Assembly (NCBI RefSeq): GCF_002355275.1
Contig: NZ_CP023451.1
Span: forward strand, 62,001 to 126,000
Source of the DNA: Rhizorhabdus dicambivorans
GTDB lineage: Bacteria; Pseudomonadota; Alphaproteobacteria; Sphingomonadales; Sphingomonadaceae
Direction: 5' to 3'
DNA: 64,000 bases
Part shown: in pieces, positions 25,529 to 34,674 of the stretch
Layout of the letters: every line of letters starts with the position of its first letter
How positions within the stretch are numbered: position 1 is the first letter of the stretch
Made by a program: the position numbers and the translations under genes
Notes under the pieces: generated by a model
Told to the model about the DNA's origin: nothing
The model's database searches: none
Seen by the model: only the letters and a program-made list of their open reading frames with translations

Positions 25529-26511
25529 TCCGGATTATCCCCTCGCGCGGCATTGCTCTTGGCGTTGCCCTCTTCCTGGCGCCGGCGATCACGGCTCCCG
25601 CCCTCGCGCAGGATGCCTTGCCCCCGTCGCCCGCCGCCACCCCTGCCCAAACGGCCACTCCCGATCCAAACTCACCTTCCGCGCAAGGCTCTCAGGAGCA
25701 TGCGGGCATGGACATGCCGGGCATGGATATGACCGACACGAAGGCGTCCGGTAACGGCGCCACGATGGACATGGGCTCGATGCAGGGTGGCAAGGCCCCG
25801 CCGGACGCGCGCAACTCGGACGATTATGCCGACGGCTATCGCAACTCGACGCTGCCGGGCTATGAGATGGCCGACAAGCTCTCGATCCCCAAGATACTTG
25901 TGGATGAGCTCGAGTTCACCAGCGGCAACGAGGGTCAGGGCGTGGGCTGGACCGTGCTCGTCACCAAGGGTCAGGACAATGACAAGCTCTGGCTGCGCAG
26001 CCAGGGGCTCAAGAACTCCCGCGACCAACGTCTCGATCCGGAGAGCAGCGTCGAGGCGCTGTGGTGGCACAGCAAGAACCCGTTCTGGGGCACGCTGCTC
26101 GGGGTCAGGCAGGATCTCGGCAAGGGTGCGACCACCTGGCTCGCCGCCGGCGTCGAGGGACTGGCGCCCTATTGGTTCGACGTCCAGCTCACCGGCTATG
26201 TAGGAACCGATGGGCGTCTCGCGGCGCGCGCCAAGGCCTCCTATGAGGTCCTGTTCACCAATCGGTTGATCCTTACGCCGCAGGTGGAAACCAATATCTA
26301 TTCGAAGCGGTCGAGCGATCGGCAGCTCGGCAGCGGCTTCAGCAATGTCGAGCTGAGCGGACGGTTGCGCTACGAGGTGTCGCGCAAGTTCGCGCCCTAT
26401 ATCGGCTTCGTCTGGGAGCGCGCATTTGACGGCACGGCCGATTTCCGTCGCCTGCGCAGGGAAGGGCCTTCCGAACACAGGCTGGTGATCGGCTTGCGCG
26501 CCTGGTGGTGA
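25525..26511 (+). CDS. copB: Outer-membrane copper resistance protein CopB (copy 1)
   Basis: A 328-residue protein. It has a signal peptide (cleaved after PALAQ), a Met-rich segment (HAGMDMPGMDMTDTKASG) and a C-terminal beta-barrel with VGWTVLVTKGQDNDKLWLRS, ATTWLAAGVEGLAPYWFDVQ and the C-terminal LVIGLRAWW ending in an aromatic residue, as outer-membrane barrels do. It is the usual partner of CopA and is translationally coupled to it (ATGA). Confidence 0.92.
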   Translation: MIRIIPSRGIALGVALFLAPAITAPALAQDALPPSPAATPAQTATPDPNSPSAQGSQEHAGMDMPGMDMTDTKASGNGATMDMGSMQGGKAPPDARNSDDYADGYRNSTLPGYEMADKLSIPKILVDELEFTSGNEGQGVGWTVLVTKGQDNDKLWLRSQGLKNSRDQRLDPESSVEALWWHSKNPFWGTLLGVRQDLGKGATTWLAAGVEGLAPYWFDVQLTGYVGTDGRLAARAKASYEVLFTNRLILTPQVETNIYSKRSSDRQLGSGFSNVELSGRLRYEVSRKFAPYIGFVWERAFDGTADFRRLRREGPSEHRLVIGLRAWW

Positions 26512-27746
26512 TCCGCGGATGGCCACTCGAGGGATCGACCGCGAACGCGCCGCGTGACAAGGCTGGATCGCAAGCCAACGGTCGCTGGCCGGCCTCCTTT
26601 TTCGTCTTGTTGCTCGCGGCGGCTGCGGCGTCGGCGGGACAGACGGCCATTCTCGCCTTCCTTCCGGCACTGGTCGACCCGGCTCGTGGCGCGCTATCGT
26701 CAAGCGCTCATGATTTTCACGTCGCGAGCCTGACCGCGGTCCATCCCCTGGCAGCCTTGCTGGCGGCGCCGCTCTGGGGCTGGATCGCGGACCGGGTCGA
26801 CTATCGGGCGATGTTGCGCGCAGCGCTGGTCATCCTCGCGCTGGTGACCGCGCCGATCGGCCTCGTCGGGTTGCCTGAGCTTTATGCATTGCGTCTGGTG
26901 GCGGGGATGGCGTCGGCCGCCATCATACCGTTGGGCTTGCTCTGCGCGAGCTTTGCCGCAAGCGGGCGCGCGGACCAGGCGCGCCGCTTCACCTGGCTGA
27001 CCGCCTTCGTGTTTCTGGGCGATCTCGCCGGTCCGCTGGTGGCGGAGGTCTCGGCCGCGATCCTGCCCCGCGCTCCCCTCATGATCCTCGCTCTCGGCAT
27101 CGGTGCCGTCGGGGCGGCGCTTTGCGCCGTGCGTCTGCCGCGCTGGTGTGCACCTTGCATCGATGGCGGAGACCTGCCCGCGCCGACGCTCGGCGCGACG
27201 CTGATCCTGCTTTTCGTCACGATCGTCGCGGGCGGCGGGCTGGCGGCGATGCATGTCAATCTCCTGGTGACGCGGAGCGTCATTTCGCTGAGCCGCGAAG
27301 AGATCGCCTGGATGCTCAGTCTCTGCGGATTGGGCATGCTGGCAGCACAGATCTTCCATGCGAGGCTCGATTGGCTGGTGACCATGCCGAGGCGGCTTGC
27401 GGGGCTGACGCTCGGCCTGCTGGCTGCGGCGCTTTTCCTGTTCCCTGTCGCCGCGAGCATGGCCGAACTCAGTGGGATCATCGTTGCTGCCGGCTGGAGC
27501 TCGGCAACCCTTCGATTGGTCACCAGCTTCTGGATCAGCGGCGGCGGGGCCCCTTCAGGCGTGAAGCTCGGTTTCCAGCATTCCGCCGCCAGCATCGGGC
27601 AGGCGCTCGCGCCGCTGGCGATAGCCATCGTCGCTCCCGGGGCGCAGCCGCTCGTTCTGTGGGGGATTGGTGGTCTATCGCTAGCGCTGCTTGTGTCCCT
27701 GCCGCTAGCCTGGAGGCCGCCCGCCATCGTAAAATCATCTGCGTGA
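26505..27746 (+). CDS. MFS-type transporter
   Basis: A 413-residue protein with about twelve hydrophobic segments. The MFS signature loop between TM2 and TM3 is visible as GWIADRVDYRAML. The GTG start at 26505 overlaps the end of copB, so it belongs to the copper operon. Substrate is unknown; export of a copper complex or drug is possible. The middle loop has CAVRLPRWCAPCIDGG with cysteines. Confidence 0.75.
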   Translation: MVIRGWPLEGSTANAPRDKAGSQANGRWPASFFVLLLAAAAASAGQTAILAFLPALVDPARGALSSSAHDFHVASLTAVHPLAALLAAPLWGWIADRVDYRAMLRAALVILALVTAPIGLVGLPELYALRLVAGMASAAIIPLGLLCASFAASGRADQARRFTWLTAFVFLGDLAGPLVAEVSAAILPRAPLMILALGIGAVGAALCAVRLPRWCAPCIDGGDLPAPTLGATLILLFVTIVAGGGLAAMHVNLLVTRSVISLSREEIAWMLSLCGLGMLAAQIFHARLDWLVTMPRRLAGLTLGLLAAALFLFPVAASMAELSGIIVAAGWSSATLRLVTSFWISGGGAPSGVKLGFQHSAASIGQALAPLAIAIVAPGAQPLVLWGIGGLSLALLVSLPLAWRPPAIVKSSA

Positions 27747-27825
27747 TGAGGGGAGGGGCGCATTGATGCGTATAGAAAAGAAGGGGCCTCTGCCCCATGC
27801 TTATCGTTCTTCCGGGAGTCATTTC

Positions 27826-28263
27826 ATGAAGACCCGCCTATTCGTCGCCTTGCTGTTCCTCGCCATGCCCGGCGTAGCGCTTGCGGCCAGTGATATCGTC
27901 GTCCACCGGGATCCGGGATGTGGATGTTGCGAGAAGTGGGCGCAGGCCGTGCGCGCGAAGCTGGGACGCAAGGTCGTCATGCGTGACGATGCGTCGCGCA
28001 GCGAGCTTCAGCGCAAGGCCGGCATGCCCCGGACGCTGGCATCTTGCCACAGCGCGATCGTCGATGGCTATATGATCGAGGGCCATGTCCCGATATCCGA
28101 CGTCAAGCGCTTGCTGGCGACCCGTCCTGCGGGCGTCAAAGGCATTGCGGTTGCGGGGATGCCGATCGGTTCGGAGGGCATGGAAGTGGCAGGCGCTGCC
28201 CGCCAACCCTATACGGTGGTGGCCTTCGGCAGCGCCGGTCAGCGAATTTTCGCCCGCCATTGA
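27826..28263 (+). CDS. DUF411-family exported metal-binding protein
   Basis: A 145-residue protein with GGGAG nine bases before the ATG at 27826. It has a signal peptide (MKTRLFVALLFLAMPGVALA). The family signature HRDPGCGCCEKWAQ follows, then GMPRTLASCHSAIVDGYMIE, GHVP and GIAVAGMPIGSEGME. DUF411 proteins often accompany copper resistance genes and may bind metal through the CGCC motif. It is the last gene of the rightward copper block. Confidence 0.88.
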   Translation: MKTRLFVALLFLAMPGVALAASDIVVHRDPGCGCCEKWAQAVRAKLGRKVVMRDDASRSELQRKAGMPRTLASCHSAIVDGYMIEGHVPISDVKRLLATRPAGVKGIAVAGMPIGSEGMEVAGAARQPYTVVAFGSAGQRIFARH

Positions 28264-28523
28264 TATCGCGCGGTTTGCAGCATCCTGCAGAATTGCCCGG
28301 TGGTAGAGGACCCCGCTGTCGAGTGTAGAACCTTGTGTCAAGCGAGCTGATGGCGTCCCTACCCCTACCTACACTGAAAAAGCAACGATTTGTCTTGTAA
28401 GTTGTTCGCGGTCGTCTCCCTGATTTGCCTGAATTTGGCCCAAAATGTGGAACGATTGTGGGACCGTTTGCCCACCGAAAGTGTGAGAACGGCCCCAACA
28501 TTCCCGATCAGGGCCCCGAACCG

Positions 28524-28595
28524 ATGGCACTCACAGCATTGAAGGTGAAAAACGCGAAGCCCGGTCGCCATGTCGATAGCCGGGGCTTTGCCTGA
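28524..28595 (+). pseudogene. N-terminal stub of a tyrosine recombinase (phage/island integrase)
   Basis: The 23-residue frame MALTALKVKNAKPGRHVDSR-GFA ends in a stop. Its start is typical of integrases with an arm-type DNA-binding domain (MALT...KNAKPG). The rest is absent, and the toxin-antitoxin genes follow directly. It marks the broken edge of a former integrative element. Confidence 0.5.
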
Positions 28596-28646
28596 TTGCA
28601 CTTTGCGTTCGCTTGCATTACATCGTCATGCAGAAAGGAAATCGAC

Positions 28647-28910
28647 ATGGCCGCAAACGCTCTTGTGCAGACCCGGATCGACGGAGCGGTGAAGGAGGAA
28701 GCCGCGACCGTGCTGGCTGCTATGGGGCTGACCGTCTCCGATGCCGTGCGCCTGATGCTGACCCGCGTTGCCCGCGACAAGGCCTTGCCGTTTGAACCGC
28801 TGGTGCCCAATGCCGAGACGATCGAGGCCATGAAGGAAGCGCGCGAGGGAAAGGGCAAGCGGTTCGCCACGGTGGTCGACCTGATGGCCGACCTCAATGC
28901 GGACGATTGA
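28647..28910 (+). CDS. RelB/DinJ-family antitoxin
   Basis: An 87-residue protein; AAAGGA lies upstream of the ATG at 28647. The N-terminal ribbon-helix-helix (ANALVQTRIDGAVKEEAATV, then LGLTVSDAVRLMLTRVA-type pattern) is the DinJ/RelB DNA-binding fold, and the C-terminal tail would wrap the toxin. The stop overlaps the toxin start by 14 bases, the usual arrangement for a type II pair that represses its own promoter. Confidence 0.88.
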   Translation: MAANALVQTRIDGAVKEEAATVLAAMGLTVSDAVRLMLTRVARDKALPFEPLVPNAETIEAMKEAREGKGKRFATVVDLMADLNADD

Positions 28911-29178
28911 ACGCTTCGGGCGGTTCAAGCGCGACTACAAGCGGGAGAAGAAGGGGCAGCACGCCAAGACGCTGGACGCTGACCTGATCCCGATCATCGA
29001 GGCGCTGGCATCCGACGAGCCGCTTGAACCGCGCCACCGCGACCATGCGCTGACCGGCGACTGGCGCGACCATCGCGATTGCCACATAAAGCCCGACCTC
29101 GTGCTGATTTACCGCAAGCCCGATGACGACACCTTGCAGCTTGTGCGCTTGGGATCGCACGCGGAATTGGGTTGGTGA
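28897..29178 (+). CDS. YafQ-type RelE-superfamily toxin
   Basis: A 93-residue protein: TIERFGRFKRDYKREKKGQH at the N-terminus, then GDWRDHRDCHIKPDLVLIYR and LVRLGSHAELGW at the C-terminus. These match YafQ mRNA interferases, where the His of DCHI and the final HxEL are active-site residues. It cleaves mRNA on the ribosome when free of its antitoxin. It may stabilise this mobile region. Confidence 0.88.
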   Translation: MRTIERFGRFKRDYKREKKGQHAKTLDADLIPIIEALASDEPLEPRHRDHALTGDWRDHRDCHIKPDLVLIYRKPDDDTLQLVRLGSHAELGW

Positions 29179-29539
29179 CGCCCGCGCATGGCGAGCTTAT
29201 ACGTTTGTCGGGTATGTCAGCCAGAGGCACGATTACGGGTTAGGTGTGATCAGCGAGCATCCGATGCCAACAAGCTTTTGCAGAAGACATCAATCGCAGA
29301 GATGCATTCGGCAGGCGCTGCTTGAAACAAAAATGAGGGCCATAAATCACTTTCACCCTCAAATTCTGACAAATTTGCCGTTAGTTCACGACTGGTGAGC
29401 GAGAAATGAGCCGATCGCGTTGGGCTTGAAGAGCCGACCGCTCGCTCCACCGTCGTGACCCCTACGTTGATGACCGGCGGATGCTGGCCCGGTAGACGAT
29501 GCTGCCGAGAGCGACGACGACGCCCATGATGGCAAAAGA
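29179..29539. other. Intergenic scar, no gene seen
   Basis: No convincing coding frame was found between the toxin and the IS21 remnant. The base composition is locally A/T-richer (around 29320-29400) than the flanks, consistent with foreign scar DNA. Confidence 0.4.
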
Positions 29540-29543
29540 TTCC

Positions 29544-30274
29544 ATGCTCGAATGGCTCAAAAGCCAGATCGTGAGAAGGAAGGCGGAGTGCCGGCGCTGG
29601 GCCGAGCACCACACCCATCCCGAGCGCGGCGATATCACCGTGGCCTAGGCGCTGGAGATGGAGCGGCCTGTCCTGCAGCCGATCCTGGCGCCCTTCGATG
29701 GCTTCCATGAGAGCGAGCATGCCGTCACCGGCACCTGCCTCATCAGCTTCGACCGCAACCGCTACTCGGTCATGTCCAGGGCGGCGCGGCGCACGGTGCA
29801 GGTGCGCGCCTATGCGGGCCGGATCGTCATCCGCTGCGGCGAAGAGATCGTCGGGGAACATGAGCGTCACTTCGGGCGGAACCGCACCATTTACGATCCC
29901 TGGCATTATCTGCCGGTTCTGGCCCACAAGCCCGGTGCCCTGCGCAACGGCGCGCCGTTCCAGGACTGGGAGTTGCCGCCATCCCTCCATCGCCTGCGAC
30001 GCAGGCTGGGGCACGGGGATGAGGCGGATCGCAGGTTCGTGCGGGTGCTCTCGGCCGTGCTCACCGATGGCTGGAGCAGGTCGAGGCGGCGGTGCGCGAA
30101 GCGCTGGCGAGCGGAACGGTCAGCGACGACCTGATCCTCAACATCCTCTCCCGTCGCCGCGAGCCGGCGACGCCCCATAGCATCGTCACTTCGGAAGACC
30201 GGATGCTGAGTCACCCGCCGATCGCCGACTGTGCCAGCTATGACCGACTGCGAGGCTATGATGCAGCGGCATGA
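29544..30274 (+). pseudogene. istA transposase remnant (C-terminal part)
   Basis: Frame one reads AECRRWAEHHTHPERGDITV-A, an amber stop at 29646-29648, then ERPVLQPILAPFDGFHESEH and CLISFDRNRYSVMS. Near 30066 the sense shifts to another frame (VREALASGTVSDDLILNILS...). Both pieces match the C-terminal half of IS21 IstA. One stop, one frameshift and the missing N-terminal catalytic domain make it inactive. Confidence 0.78.
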
Positions 30275-30989
30275 GATGATCGACACAATGCGCGGCCTGG
30301 GCCTCAAGGGCATGGTGGCCGCGTTCGACGAGGCCGTCACCACCGGCCTCCAGCGCCAGCGCACCACCATGGAGATCCTGACCGATCTGCTCCGCGCGGA
30401 AGCCACCCATCGCGACGCCGCCTCGATCCGATATCGCATGACGGCCGCGCGGCTGCCGGTGGTGAAGGACCTGGAGCGGTTCAGCTTCGAAGGGACGCCG
30501 ATCAACGAGGGACTGATCCGCTCCCTGCATGATGGCTCCTTCCTACCGGCGCGTCGCAACATCGTGCTCGTCGGCGGCACGGGCACCGGCAAGACCCACC
30601 TCGCCATCGCGATTACCGCCAACGTCGTGCGCAAAGGGGCTCGGGCACGATACTTCAACACCGTCGATCTGGTGACACGCCTCGAAGAGGAGGCCCGGAT
30701 CGGCAAGGGCGGGACCCTGGCGGGACAGCTCTCACGGCTCGACCTGGTGGTGCTCGATGAGTTGGGATATCTGCCGTTCGCGCGCTCTGGTGGCCAGCTC
30801 CTGTTCCACCTGATCAGCAAGCTCTACGAACGCACCAGCGTCGTTATCACGACCAACCTCGCCTTCGGCGAATGGCCTACCGTGTTCGGGGATCCCAAAA
30901 TGACCACGGCTCTGCTCGACCGCGTCACTCATCACTGCGATATCGTCGAGACCGGCAACGACAGCTGGCGCTTCAAAAACCGCAGTTAG
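30240..30989 (+). CDS. istB: IS21 helper ATPase IstB (from the decayed copy)
   Basis: A protein of about 249 residues (start ATG 30240; GTG 30231 and ATG 30258 are alternatives). Walker A is [11 protein letters not shown], Walker [15 protein letters not shown], sensor [18 protein letters not shown]. This is the AAA+ target-selection partner of IstA. It is intact here but its istA is broken, so it could act only in trans. Confidence 0.88.
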   Translation: MTDCEAMMQRHEMIDTMRGLGLKGMVAAFDEAVTTGLQRQRTTMEILTDLLRAEATHRDAASIRYRMTAARLPVVKDLERFSFEGTPINEGLIRSLHDGSFLPARRNIVLVGGTGTGKTHLAIAITANVVRKGARARYFNTVDLVTRLEEEARIGKGGTLAGQLSRLDLVVLDELGYLPFARSGGQLLFHLISKLYERTSVVITTNLAFGEWPTVFGDPKMTTALLDRVTHHCDIVETGNDSWRFKNRS

Positions 30990-31158
30990 CCGCCACTCTC
31001 ACCCCAGCTTCAAAACGAACTTGCGCTGTGTACGCCTCCGGCCGGGCTACGCCCGACCTCCGCCGCACACAGCGCAGGGCATCAACCCTCCGCTCAATCT
31101 CGAAAAGGGGGTCCCCCTTCAACGCCTATACGGGGTCCCGTTTGCGCGCCGTTTGACA

Positions 31159-31619
31159 AAGTGAATGGCAGACTGCCGATCACCCCGGCATTGCTGCTGA
31201 CCGCGAATTATACCTACACCGATTCCGTCCGGAAGGGTGGCGGCGAGCCCGCTTTCGACGGCAGTTCGCTTGACGGAACGCCGCTCGACAAGACGCCCAG
31301 GCACATGGCCAACGTTCGCCTGGACTGGCAAGCGACCGAGCAGATCGCGGCCTATGTGCTCGGCTACTACTCGGGCAAGCAGACTTTCAGCGGGTTCCGC
31401 AACGGCGCGCTCAACACCCGCACCCGTGAAGGGAGCACGACCTTCGATGTCGGCATCAATTTCACGATCAATGAGAATTTCGCGCTGAGGGCGGCGGTGC
31501 TCAACGTCACCGACAAGATCGTGCCGGTCGATGACCGCGGCCGGTTTGATGGTCTCGACGGCAACTGGATGCTCGATGAAGGGCGCCGCTTTTGGGGCAC
31601 GGCAACGATCAGCTTCTGA
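31159..31619 (+). pseudogene. C-terminal fragment of a TonB-dependent receptor
   Basis: The frame starts directly at the IS21 right end. ALLLTANYTYTDSVRKGGGE, DKTPRHMANVRLDWQATEQI and FALRAAVLNVTDKIVPVDDR, ending GRRFWGTATISF, are typical of the last beta-strands and terminal Phe of a TonB receptor barrel. The plug and most of the barrel are gone, so it is a non-functional remnant. Confidence 0.8.
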
Positions 31620-32000
31620 TCGATCAGGCCGGCCTTCTGCCTTCGCGTTCGAATATTCGCTGAATGCAGAGAGTCGGCCCCTTTTCATCCATGGATCCCG
31701 ATTCAAGAAACGTTTCTAAAGTCAGAATTCAGTGATCAGTGGATTCGATCTCCGTAAGGAGCGGGGTGGGAGCACATAACCCTGACCGGCGAAGAATATC
31801 GCTGGCCAAAATTCTTAGCGTAGGATTTGGTCCCCTCCTGGAAACGCACCATGATCGCCATGTGCGGCATCGAGCGCGTCAGTCGCATTTGCGCCCGATG
31901 CCAACTGTCATGGATCCGTCCAAGCTGGTGACGGGGCGCGAAACGGCGCGGCAGTTTTTGCCCTTGCGGGGACGCCGGAGGGCTTTGCGCTCAGAGGCTG
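31620..32000. other. Intergenic with Tn3-like end
   Basis: No credible gene. It contains the Tn3-repeat-like sequence at 31814-31851. The remainder shows no feature I could name. Confidence 0.4.
31814..31851 (-). repeat. Solo Tn3-type terminal repeat (relic)
   Basis: Aligned base by base with the 38-bp repeat at 2966-3003, 30 of 38 positions agree, including the block TAGGATT, the CCCCTCC core and AAACGC. Its inner end reads TACGCTAAG on the minus strand, the common Tn3 inner sequence. The outer tip is degenerate (TGGTGCG instead of a G run). No transposase lies next to it. Confidence 0.5.
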
Positions 32001-32216
32001 TCATGCACACCTGTTCATACAGCCATTATCGGCAAAAGCTTGCCCATCGACGCGCACGCGGCGCCGGTAACGGGATTGGTACCGAGACTTTTCCTCCGGC
32101 GATAGCGACTGGAATGAACAGTCCCGTGAGCCGGGCGGCATCTGAGCAATCGCGGGCGAGGATAGAGCAGCCATCGACCCGGCTGCCAGACCTGCGAACA
32201 GAAGTTTGGTGCGCAT
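32001..32216 (-). CDS. Putative small exported protein, possibly degraded
   Basis: A 71-residue frame starting MRTKLLFAGLAAGSMAALSS with a clear signal peptide (cleaved after AIAQ) and a basic, Arg/Tyr-rich mature part (KSRYQSRYRRRVRVDGQAF) ending NGCMNRCA. The end looks abrupt, and a neighbouring frame is also open, so a frameshift is possible. No family recognised. Confidence 0.4.
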   Translation of the reverse strand: MRTKLLFAGLAAGSMAALSSPAIAQMPPGSRDCSFQSLSPEEKSRYQSRYRRRVRVDGQAFADNGCMNRCA

Positions 32217-32328
32217 GGACAAAAGGTTCACCGAAACTCGCATCCAAGTGTGGCGTTTGTCGACAGAACGTGGCTAGCCCACGAGCAAGGGTTGGCTGGG
32301 ACTGCGCGGCATCGGACTCCTCGATCGA

Positions 32329-34596
32329 TCACTGTGCAATTTGCGCCTCGCTGTCGTCAGACCGGGGTCTGAGCCAAAGACTGGCGACAAACCAGGCGAG
32401 CGCTACCGCCCCGGCAGAAAAGACGATATCTCCAGGAACCCTCAGCCACACCAGCAGATCGACCACCGGTTGCTGCATGAACTCGGCCGAGCGAGCGTAC
32501 CAGTAGCCCTTGTCAATCGCGGCGGTCAGCTGAAGCGTACCAAGTGGCAGCAAGGTCAGGAGCGCCATCAACGCAAGGCCGATGTTGAAGCACCAAAAGC
32601 TCGTCTTCAGCACGCCTTCGTTCCAGATCAGGTTCGGCAACATGCCACGCAGGCAGAACAGGACGAGCCCGACGCCCAACATGCCGTATACGCCGAACAA
32701 TGCGGTGTGTCCGTGCAGCGGCGTCAGATTGAGACCCTGCATGTAATAGAGCGACAGCGGCGGATTGATGAGGAAGCCGAACAGGCCTGCTCCGACGAGA
32801 TTCCAGAAGGATACCGCCAGGAAGAACATGACGGGCCATTTATAACGCTGCATCCAGGGTGTCGCGCTGCTCAGCTTCCAGTGTTCATAAGCTTCGAAGC
32901 CAATATAGGCGAGCGGCACGACCTCGAGCGCTGAGAAGCTCGCGCCAAGCGCCAGCACCGCGATCGAGGTTCCCGCGAAGTAGAGATGGTGCAACGTTCC
33001 CAGCACTCCGCCTGCCATGAAGATGATCGTGGCAAACAAGACGGCGACCGTGGCGGTGGGTGTCGGAATGAGGCCGAGGCGCGTGAAGAGGAAGGCGATG
33101 ACCGCGGTGGCGAACACCTCGAAAAAGCCTTCGACCCACAGATGGACCACCCACCAACGCCAATATTCAATCATGGAGAGCGCTGTATGCTCATTCCAGA
33201 ACAGCCCGGCACCGTAGAAGAGTCCGATGGCTACGGCGGATAGGAAAAACAGCATCGTGATGTGGCGGGATTCGGACTTCTCTTTGAGCGCAGGCCAGAG
33301 CGCCCGGCCGACGAGCACAAGCCAGAGCATCAGGCCGATGAAGAGAAACCACTGCCAGAAGCGCCCCATATCGACATATTCCCAGCCCTGGTGTCCGAAC
33401 CAGAAGTTCCTCTCCAGTCCCAGTTTCTGCATCACCGCGAGCCATTGCCCGGCAAAGGAGCCCACGACGATAATCAGGAGGCAGGCCCAGAGGATGTTGG
33501 CACCCAGAGCCTGGAACCTCGGTTCATGGCCCGAGATCGCAGGAGCTATGTAGAGGCCCGTTCCCAGCCAGGCTGTCGCGATCCACAGCACGGCAAGCTG
33601 CGTGTGCCAGGTGCGGGTGATCGAATAAGGCAGGATCTCGGCCGCTTCATAGCCATAAACCAGCTGCCCCTCGACCTGATAGTGGGCCGTCATTGCACCC
33701 AGCATGATCTGCGCGAGAAACAGTGCGAGAACGACCCAGAAATATTTGGCTGTCGCCCGCATCGAAGGCGTCACCGCGATCTCGCGCAGCGGATCTTTCG
33801 CGGGGAGGTCGTGCTCCTTCTCCCTTCGTCCGTGCGTCACCGCATGGTGCCAACCCAACAGCGCGATGCCGGCAAGCAGGAAGGTGACGCTGAAGGCCGA
33901 CCAGATGAATGTACTTGATGGTGGGCGATTCCCGACCAGCGGCTCGCTCGGCCAGTTGTTCGTATACGTTGTCGTCCGCCCTTGTCGTTCCGTTGTGGCC
34001 GCCCAGGCCGTCCACCAGAAGAAGGAGGTCATGGCGGCTCGGTGCCCTGCGTCGGGGACCGTATCGTTCTTCATGGCATAGTTTTCGCGCAGCTCGGCCG
34101 TGGCGGGGTCGTTGCCGAACAGATTGACGTAGTGCTTTGCCACCCGCTCGATTGCCACCGCGCGATCGTTGCTGATCGTGATGGTATCCGTGCTCGCTTC
34201 AAACGTGTTTCGGCGCATTTCCGTTTGCAGCCGCCGCTGGAGGAGCGCCTTGTGTTCCTCGTTTAAACTCTCAAAGGCGCCGCCCAGATCCCGCTGTGCC
34301 CAGAGATCGAGAAGTGCCAGTGATTCCCGGTGCAACCAGTCGGCTGACCAATCGGGCGCTACGTAGCCGCCGTGTCCCCAGATCGAGCCCAGTTGCATGC
34401 CGCCCATAGATTGCCAGACCTGGCGGCCACGCTGCATCTCGGCACGGGTGAAGACGGTTTCGCCGTTTGCGGTCACGACCTTGGCGGGAAGCGGCGGCGC
34501 CTGAATGCTGATGTCGCGGCCAACCAGAAGCAGGACGGCAAAAGAGACTGCCAGCAATGATAGAAGCCAAATCCAGAGCTGACGTGTTCGATCCAT
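32329..34596 (-). CDS. norZ: Quinol-dependent nitric oxide reductase, single subunit (qNor)
   Basis: A 755-residue protein, the usual qNor length. The N-terminal helix is followed by the periplasmic fused domain with RGRQVWQSMGGMQLGSIWGH and no CxxCH, as in quinol-type enzymes. The catalytic domain shows FWNEHTALSMIEYWRWWVVH, LHHLYF and LHGHTALFGVYGMLG, which carry heme b, heme b3 and FeB histidines and the nearby Glu. It reduces NO to N2O with electrons from the quinone pool. It follows nsrR, a zinc-ribbon gene and a cupin gene on the same strand. Confidence 0.93.
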   Translation of the reverse strand: MDRTRQLWIWLLSLLAVSFAVLLLVGRDISIQAPPLPAKVVTANGETVFTRAEMQRGRQVWQSMGGMQLGSIWGHGGYVAPDWSADWLHRESLALLDLWAQRDLGGAFESLNEEHKALLQRRLQTEMRRNTFEASTDTITISNDRAVAIERVAKHYVNLFGNDPATAELRENYAMKNDTVPDAGHRAAMTSFFWWTAWAATTERQGRTTTYTNNWPSEPLVGNRPPSSTFIWSAFSVTFLLAGIALLGWHHAVTHGRREKEHDLPAKDPLREIAVTPSMRATAKYFWVVLALFLAQIMLGAMTAHYQVEGQLVYGYEAAEILPYSITRTWHTQLAVLWIATAWLGTGLYIAPAISGHEPRFQALGANILWACLLIIVVGSFAGQWLAVMQKLGLERNFWFGHQGWEYVDMGRFWQWFLFIGLMLWLVLVGRALWPALKEKSESRHITMLFFLSAVAIGLFYGAGLFWNEHTALSMIEYWRWWVVHLWVEGFFEVFATAVIAFLFTRLGLIPTPTATVAVLFATIIFMAGGVLGTLHHLYFAGTSIAVLALGASFSALEVVPLAYIGFEAYEHWKLSSATPWMQRYKWPVMFFLAVSFWNLVGAGLFGFLINPPLSLYYMQGLNLTPLHGHTALFGVYGMLGVGLVLFCLRGMLPNLIWNEGVLKTSFWCFNIGLALMALLTLLPLGTLQLTAAIDKGYWYARSAEFMQQPVVDLLVWLRVPGDIVFSAGAVALAWFVASLWLRPRSDDSEAQIAQ

Positions 34597-34674
34597 GGTT
34601 CTCCCCTATGGGCTACGAGGCGGTACAGCAAAGCGACTAGCGCGCTGCGCGCCGTGCCATCATGCCGCCCGTGA

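Larger units (their letters stand above)
29540..31158 (+). mobile_element. Decayed IS21-family element, left part missing
   Basis: It holds the C-terminal part of istA (with a stop and a frameshift), an intact-looking istB and a right end. The right end reads TGTCAAACGGCGCGCAAACG inward from 31158, close in form to the end of the intact IS21 copy at 50101. The left end was not found; istA lacks about its first half. It truncates the TonB-receptor gene that resumes at 31159. Confidence 0.75.

Noticed and set aside
27783-27796. GGGGC-CTCT-GCCCC hairpin as terminator after the MFS gene
   Set aside because: Five-base stem without a T tract and only 30 bases before the DUF411 start; too weak to call.
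31739-32506. 255-codon plus-strand frame
   Set aside because: No domain, overlaps a Tn3-like end, a signal-peptide frame and the qNor 3' end; composition looks non-coding.
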